Position numbers and translations under genes: made by a program. The notes below the pieces were generated by a model. It was not told where the DNA came from and did not search any database. It saw nothing but the letters and a program-made list of their open reading frames with translations. Shown here piece after piece: positions 5,295-9,100 of a DNA stretch of 9,100 nt; position 1 is the stretch's first letter; each line of letters opens with the position of its first letter. The DNA is from Sulfurospirillum sp. Lineage in GTDB: Bacteria; Campylobacterota; Campylobacteria; Campylobacterales; QNZT01. Location of the stretch: the NCBI GenBank assembly GCA_003978455.1, contig QNZT01000160.1, forward strand, positions 1 through 9,100. Direction: 5' to 3'.

Positions 5295-6680
5295 TCATGA
5301 GACGACCAACTCCCTTATCGAAAACCAAAACTTAGCCCCTCTCTGCGGCGCGCTCTCTATCTCAAGCGTAGTGTTGTGAAGCTTGAGGATATACTTGACG
5401 ATATAAAGCCCCACGCCGATGGAGTTATCCCATGTCAGCGCATCGACTCGGAAAAAGCGTTTGGTGATATGCTTCAAATCCTCTTCTCCGATCCCGATAC
5501 CCCGGTCGATCACCTCCACTCTCCCCTCCTGAACCCTGACGGTCACCTCCTCTTCGGAGTATTTGAGGGCGTTTTCGATCAGATTGGTCATGAGATTGTC
5601 GAACATCGTACGATCCGCCCGCACCCTGAGATCTTCCGCATCGATGACGATCTCCTTTTTGGGATACTTCTGCAAGAGATTGTCACGCACCTCTTCCAGA
5701 AGCGGGAGCAGCCTGAAGTCGCTGAAGTGCGGTTTGAAGTTTTCGTTTTCGAGTTTGATCGCCAGCGCCAGACGGTCGATCATCGAAGTGATCTTTTGCG
5801 CGTTTTTCAGCACCTTTTCCAGAAACTTCTTGCGCATCGTCGGACTCAGCTTGTCATCTTCATGAATTGTCTGCGTATAGCCCATGATCGCAGCAACCGG
5901 GTTTTTGAACTCATGCGAAATCGCAGAGATGATGTCGCCCTGTTTTTTGCTGAGCAGTTTCAGCTTTTTGGTATATTTCGCCTTCTGGCGCTCTCTTTTT
6001 TGCAATTTTTTGCTCACTTTGGCGATCTGCTTCGAGATCGTATCGAACTCTTTGCAGCAACGCACTTCATCGAAACGCACTTCATACTTTTTCTTCAGTA
6101 GTTTTTCAAGACCCGTTTCGATCTGTTCGAGATCATGAGAGATTTTGCGGTTGATCCGCATCGCCAGCCAAAACGCCAACGCCATTGCTGCGGCAAAGAG
6201 CAGCATCGCCTTGAGCCAGAACTTGAAAAACTTCTCCTGGATATTGTCCAGCGCATACGCCATCCGCACGAAACGCTCCCCCTCTTTTCTGGCGACGTAG
6301 AGAAAATCTCTTCCCACACTGACGGAGTGGCGGATCGCGTACCCCTCACCGTGCGCCAGTGCCTGCCGGATCTCGGGACGGTCGAGGTGGTTTTCCATCC
6401 CTTCGGTTTTGCGGTTGCTCTCGTAGAGCACCCTCCCCCCGCGGTCGATGATCGTGATCCGCACACCGGTCTTTTTTCGGATAGCTTGTATCACTCTGTC
6501 AGGATTTTTCAGCTCTTTTTCGGAGACGATATAGGCATCGATCATGTTGTTGAGCATCGTTTTATGGTTGCTGATCTCGATGCGCTCCAGCAGATAGTAG
6601 CCGCTGACCGCCGTTACCAGCAGCGTGACGAAAAAGAGGATAGAGAAGTTTCTAAAGTAGAGCTGATCGAGTCTCAGCAT
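5295..6680 (-). CDS. PhoR-like membrane sensor histidine kinase, system 2
   Basis: The protein has 461 residues. Helix 1 (about 11-31) and helix 2 (about 153-174) flank a periplasmic domain of about 120 residues that resembles the PAS/Cache-like sensor of PhoR-type kinases: TGVRITIIDRGGRVLYES (71-88), ENHLDRPEI (96-104) and a YVARKEG turn. A HAMP-like linker and a lysine-rich coiled coil (about 212-248) follow, then the H-box SAISHEFKNPVAAI (H256), N-box (NLIENALKYS, N370), G1 (DRGIGIG, 392-398) and G2 (GVGLYIVK, 422-429). All catalytic elements are present. Adjacent cysteines at 208-209 (RCCKEF) sit just inside the membrane linker and could be redox- or metal-sensitive. The ATG overlaps the regulator gene by 7 bp (ATGCTGA), so the pair is translated together. 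A phosphate-sensing role is possible but not shown, as no pst or phoU gene is nearby. Confidence 0.92.
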   Translation of the reverse strand: MLRLDQLYFRNFSILFFVTLLVTAVSGYYLLERIEISNHKTMLNNMIDAYIVSEKELKNPDRVIQAIRKKTGVRITIIDRGGRVLYESNRKTEGMENHLDRPEIRQALAHGEGYAIRHSVSVGRDFLYVARKEGERFVRMAYALDNIQEKFFKFWLKAMLLFAAAMALAFWLAMRINRKISHDLEQIETGLEKLLKKKYEVRFDEVRCCKEFDTISKQIAKVSKKLQKRERQKAKYTKKLKLLSKKQGDIISAISHEFKNPVAAIMGYTQTIHEDDKLSPTMRKKFLEKVLKNAQKITSMIDRLALAIKLENENFKPHFSDFRLLPLLEEVRDNLLQKYPKKEIVIDAEDLRVRADRTMFDNLMTNLIENALKYSEEEVTVRVQEGRVEVIDRGIGIGEEDLKHITKRFFRVDALTWDNSIGVGLYIVKYILKLHNTTLEIESAPQRGAKFWFSIRELVVS

Positions 6681-7348
6681 AGTCTGTACCCCACACCCCG
6701 TACCGGTTCAATATAACCTTTGGATCTGTCGGGATCGATCTTTTTGAGCAGCCGGTTGATCGTGACGTTGACCGTCTTCTCCTGTTTGAACGCATCGTCA
6801 CCCCAGACGGCATCGAGCAGCTGATCGCGCGTGAGGACGACATGCCTGTGCGCAATAAAGTAGTGCAGCAGCCTGAACTCCAGCCTGCTCACTTTGACTT
6901 CACTCCCCTCGACAAAAAGTTTGCGTTCATCGAGCTCCAGCATCAGGTCACGGTAGAGCACTCTACCCTCCGCACTGCCCATCGTGCGACGCAGGATCGA
7001 TTTGACACGCAGCAGCAGTTCGTTCATGTTGAAGGGTTTGGTCAAGTAGTCATCCCCGCCGCGCAGAAACCCCTCTTCCACCTCGTTGTCTCTGTCTTTA
7101 GCGGATACAAAGATAACAGGGATCTGATACCCTGCGTCCCGAAGCTGCGCGACAAATTCGCTTCCCTCCATGCCGGGAAGATTTCGATCGACGATCATCA
7201 GATCGACCTCCTCCTCCGCAAGCAACGCTTCGACCCTCTTTGTGGAGAGAAATCCCGTCACCTCATACCCCGCCTTCTGCAGATGATACTCTTCCAGTTC
7301 GAGGATATCCTCTTCATCTTCGATGATAACGATATGGGCACTTCTCAC
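6674..7348 (-). CDS. OmpR/PhoB-family response regulator, system 2
   Basis: From the GTG at 7348 the protein has 224 residues. The receiver shows IIEDEED (E10, D11), phosphoacceptor D54 in VDRNLPG, S82 and K104 in TKPF. The winged helix-turn-helix (about 128-223) includes SRLEFRLLHYF, the recognition helix segment KTVNVTINRLLKKI and the closing PVRGVGYRL. An upstream TTG (7396) gives a non-homologous N-terminal extension and is too near its GGGAG (2 bases), so I prefer the GTG, which has GAGAGGAAG about 8 bases before it and puts the receiver strand at the expected distance. The partner kinase overlaps the 3' end. Three TTACAA-type boxes and an extended -10 upstream suggest autoregulation. 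Confidence 0.92.
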   Translation of the reverse strand: MRSAHIVIIEDEEDILELEEYHLQKAGYEVTGFLSTKRVEALLAEEEVDLMIVDRNLPGMEGSEFVAQLRDAGYQIPVIFVSAKDRDNEVEEGFLRGGDDYLTKPFNMNELLLRVKSILRRTMGSAEGRVLYRDLMLELDERKLFVEGSEVKVSRLEFRLLHYFIAHRHVVLTRDQLLDAVWGDDAFKQEKTVNVTINRLLKKIDPDRSKGYIEPVRGVGYRLC

Positions 7349-7389
7349 AGCTTCAGCTTCCTCTCGTGGTGAACAAAATCGGCAGGCAC
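7345..7389 (-). CDS. Possible 14-codon leader ORF of the system 2 regulator
   Basis: A GTG at 7387-7389 preceded by GGGAG (9-base spacing) opens a frame encoding VPADFVHHERKLKL. Its TGA stop overlaps the regulator's GTG start as GTGA. This is the classic geometry for translational coupling, and ribosomes finishing the leader could reinitiate on the regulator. It lies between the predicted -10 (7437-7442) and the start, in a 5' leader of about 80 bases. Such short frames arise by chance, so expression is uncertain. Confidence 0.3.
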   Translation of the reverse strand: MPADFVHHERKLKL

Positions 7390-7436
7390 TATACAAATCT
7401 CCCTGTTATATGATCTTCTGTCAGTTTTTCCTGAAG

Positions 7437-7496
7437 ATAATAGCAGTTTTTTGTTACAAAACGATTACAATGAGTTTCCTGAAAGGGATTACAATG
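7437..7496 (-). promoter_or_regulatory. Activator-type promoter of system 2 with three TTACAA boxes
   Basis: The minus strand reads TGC then TATTAT (7437-7445), an extended -10. Upstream there is no -35 consensus but three boxes, written on the plus strand as TTACAA at 7454-7459, 7465-7470 and 7489-7494. The first two are 11 bp apart and the third is 24 bp further. The outer two are part of a perfect 10-bp direct repeat, GATTACAATG (7463-7472 and 7487-7496). The box nearest the -10 covers the -35 position. Helical-turn spacing of direct repeats fits binding by an OmpR-family dimer or two tandem dimers. Confidence 0.55.
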
Positions 7497-7514
7497 CGTT
7501 ATATAGGAGGATTA

Positions 7515-7548
7515 AACAGCAGGTACAAGAAGAAGATGACCTGCTGTT
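7515..7548. terminator. 10-bp hairpin after the large carbohydrate-active gene
   Basis: AACAGCAGGT (7515-7524) and ACCTGCTGTT (7539-7548) form a perfect 10-bp stem with a 14-base loop that starts 12 bases beyond the stop at 7560 on the minus strand. No T-run follows in either direction (the minus strand continues TAATCCTCC), so it is at best an atypical terminator or an mRNA-stabilising stem that separates this gene from the system 2 promoter. Confidence 0.4.
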
Positions 7549-7559
7549 GTTGATACTTG

Positions 7560-9100
7560 TTATTGCAGAAGTTTGATCACTTTTGAGCCATATGCCGGAA
7601 TCGTAAATGTCACACTGCTACCCGACACTGTACCGGTACCAGCACCTGTAATAAAATCCTGAAGAGCCGACGGTGTATAGCCAAGACCGTTTAACGTGTA
7701 AGAAGATGTTACGGCTCTGTTCGTCGGGTTGGCTGCGATGATGTAACCGACTCCGTTCACTACTCTCGTCCCTGCTATGATCTTTGGATTGGACGCAGTG
7801 GTAGAAAATGCAGGATTATGATCCGCCTGTATAATACCGGCTGTCATCATCTTATTGATCTCTGCTTTTATATTGGGAAGGTCGTTCCACCATCTGCGTT
7901 TGGTGATGTCACCGGAACTTCCTCCATCCCTCCAGAACGCTGCACCTCTTGCGCCTTTGGCGATCGCACCAAACAGCACCGGACGAAAATTTTCCTGAAC
8001 ACCTCTGGTGATTTCGGCAAAAACCACCGGCTGTGTCTGATTTGGTGTACGATCCATAATCTCATACTCATAGATACTCGGCTGCTCGATCAAATTGGTA
8101 TCTTCCACCAGTCTGTTTGTTGCCACATATGCACCTGCGATATCACTGAGGTCATTATATTTTCTCGCCAGTCCATAATCTCCCTGCAACATATAAACAG
8201 GCCTTTTGCCTCCATCTTTTGCCCTGATCGCATTGATTGTATTAACCACTCTCGGAAGACGATTGTAAAACTCATTATCTACATAATAAAAAAGCAATTT
8301 AGACGCTGCATCAGGATCATTTAAAATATTCTGCAATCTATTTTCAAGATCAGAAATATTTTGACTGTCGTACATCATCGGCAACGTGATATTCAGTGCG
8401 GTATACAATCCCTTCGCATATGCAGTTTTAACATCAGCAGCACTCCATGCATTGAGCTTCATGTTAAATCCCTGATTGGAATATACACTTAGGTCTCTAT
8501 GGCTGTCTACATCGACAATTGCCATCGGGAAAAAGTCCCTCCAGAAACCATTTTCAAAAATCTGCATATTGCCAAGACTATCAACTCTGGTTATCGTACC
8601 GTTAAAAGATTTCTTCGGGGATCTTTGCGGCAATTTTGTTCCGTTTGTAAAGGCAAAATCATCTACCCATATTTTGCCGTTGATACCCTGATGCGCCATA
8701 AATACTTTAAGAGAGAAGTATTTAATATTGCTGTTTTGTGGAACATTGATTTGCACAAACCCTTGCTCCCACGTACCTGTTCTGGAGTTTGCAATCTGCG
8801 TTCCTCTTGAGTTTTCAATCTCTTGCTTATCCTGATCCCAATAGACACCATACACTTCCAGAGAAGGTTGCAAACTCTCCGCTTTCATCCAAAATGATAG
8901 CGTATAACTTTTCCCCGCTTCAACAGGAACCAGAAAAGTAGAGAAGAGCCTGTCAGTTTTCACCCAATCAGTGTCCGATTTCTCTAAAACTGCCGATCCG
9001 GTACCGTTGTCATGAGAGACGTTTGGATCGAAAAAAAGCGTTTTATCCAATAAATTACCGTTACGGGTAAAATACCAGTCTTTCGCAGAAGCCAGTTTCA
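7560..9100 (-). CDS. Partial large protein: carbohydrate-binding module plus glycoside-hydrolase-like barrel
   Basis: The frame is open to the window edge, so the 5' end is missing; 512 complete codons are visible (residue 1 = codon 9096-9098). A TTG at 9050 is not the start, because family-like sequence continues before it. Residues about 24-150 form a CBM4/9- or galactose-binding-like beta-sandwich (AGKSYTLSFWMKAES, ending IWVDDFAF). Residues about 180-435 look like a TIM barrel of GH-like proteins: FFPMAIVD, a YSNQGFN helix start, YYVDNEF with E276 as a possible acid/base, VVFAEI with E362, and a GARGAAFW strand. The end (about 440-512) is a beta domain closing with TIPAYGSKVIKL. It is probably extracellular and acts on, or binds, polysaccharide; substrate and catalysis are inferred. 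It is visibly more A+T rich than the two-component genes, which hints at separate origin. Confidence 0.72.
   Translation of the reverse strand, partial: KLASAKDWYFTRNGNLLDKTLFFDPNVSHDNGTGSAVLEKSDTDWVKTDRLFSTFLVPVEAGKSYTLSFWMKAESLQPSLEVYGVYWDQDKQEIENSRGTQIANSRTGTWEQGFVQINVPQNSNIKYFSLKVFMAHQGINGKIWVDDFAFTNGTKLPQRSPKKSFNGTITRVDSLGNMQIFENGFWRDFFPMAIVDVDSHRDLSVYSNQGFNMKLNAWSAADVKTAYAKGLYTALNITLPMMYDSQNISDLENRLQNILNDPDAASKLLFYYVDNEFYNRLPRVVNTINAIRAKDGGKRPVYMLQGDYGLARKYNDLSDIAGAYVATNRLVEDTNLIEQPSIYEYEIMDRTPNQTQPVVFAEITRGVQENFRPVLFGAIAKGARGAAFWRDGGSSGDITKRRWWNDLPNIKAEINKMMTAGIIQADHNPAFSTTASNPKIIAGTRVVNGVGYIIAANPTNRAVTSSYTLNGLGYTPSALQDFITGAGTGTVSGSSVTFTIPAYGSKVIKLLQ

Noticed and set aside
5376..6101. 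Long plus-strand open frame opposite the system 2 kinase
   Set aside because: The minus strand encodes a complete histidine kinase; the plus frame is low-complexity and has no recognised domain.
1..9100. CRISPR array, tRNA or rRNA genes
   Set aside because: No regularly spaced repeats, cloverleaf with CCA-type end, or rRNA-like sequence was seen on either strand.

Overview
The window looks like chromosomal DNA of a free-living Campylobacterota bacterium, probably of the Sulfurovum/Sulfurimonas kind. This is inferred from the style of the proteins (an RR-HK pair whose kinase has a DATHEINTP H-box, a small one-helix membrane protein, a GVGL-type PhoR-like kinase), from the moderate GC of the core genes, and from tight gene packing with AGGAG-type ribosome sites. 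No database was searched.

Layout: Positions 1-31 hold only the first codons of a minus-strand gene with its -10 box. Positions 97-421 form an A+T-rich palindromic element. It has 38-bp inverted-repeat arms (37/38 matching) and several nested hairpins, and its right arm runs into a truncated C-terminal remnant of an Rpn/YhgA-type nuclease (412-711). A Tat-exported calcineurin-like metallophosphoesterase follows (726-1577, plus strand). It converges on a minus-strand pair: a hotdog thioesterase-like protein (2500-2886) and a ketopantoate reductase-family protein (1581-2498). A 67-residue single-span membrane protein (3055-3258, minus) is divergent from the first two-component system.

The centre of the window is two complete two-component systems arranged tail to tail. 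System 1 is an OmpR-type regulator (3446-4111) with its kinase (4098-5273) on the plus strand. System 2 is an OmpR-type regulator (6674-7348) with its kinase (5295-6680) on the minus strand. In each the genes overlap (14 and 7 bp) and the regulator comes first. Both regulator promoters have an extended -10 (TGC followed by a TATAAT-like hexamer) preceded by an A-tract and by 11-bp-spaced direct repeats where a -35 box would lie. This is the layout expected of promoters activated by OmpR-family regulators and suggests autoregulation, perhaps cross-regulation. System 2 also has a possible 14-codon leader ORF that ends on the regulator's GTG start.

The right end (7560-9100, minus) holds the C-terminal 512 residues of a large, probably secreted protein. 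It has a carbohydrate-binding-like beta-sandwich, a glycoside-hydrolase-like TIM barrel and a C-terminal beta domain. It is visibly more A+T rich than the regulators, and its 5' end lies outside the window.

The items most worth a second look are the hairpin-rich inverted-repeat element at 97-421, the shared promoter architecture of the two facing two-component systems, the array of three TTACAA boxes before system 2, the loss of the GNH histidine in the phosphoesterase, and an apparent excess of the palindrome TTCATGAA (nine copies in the first 5.9 kb).
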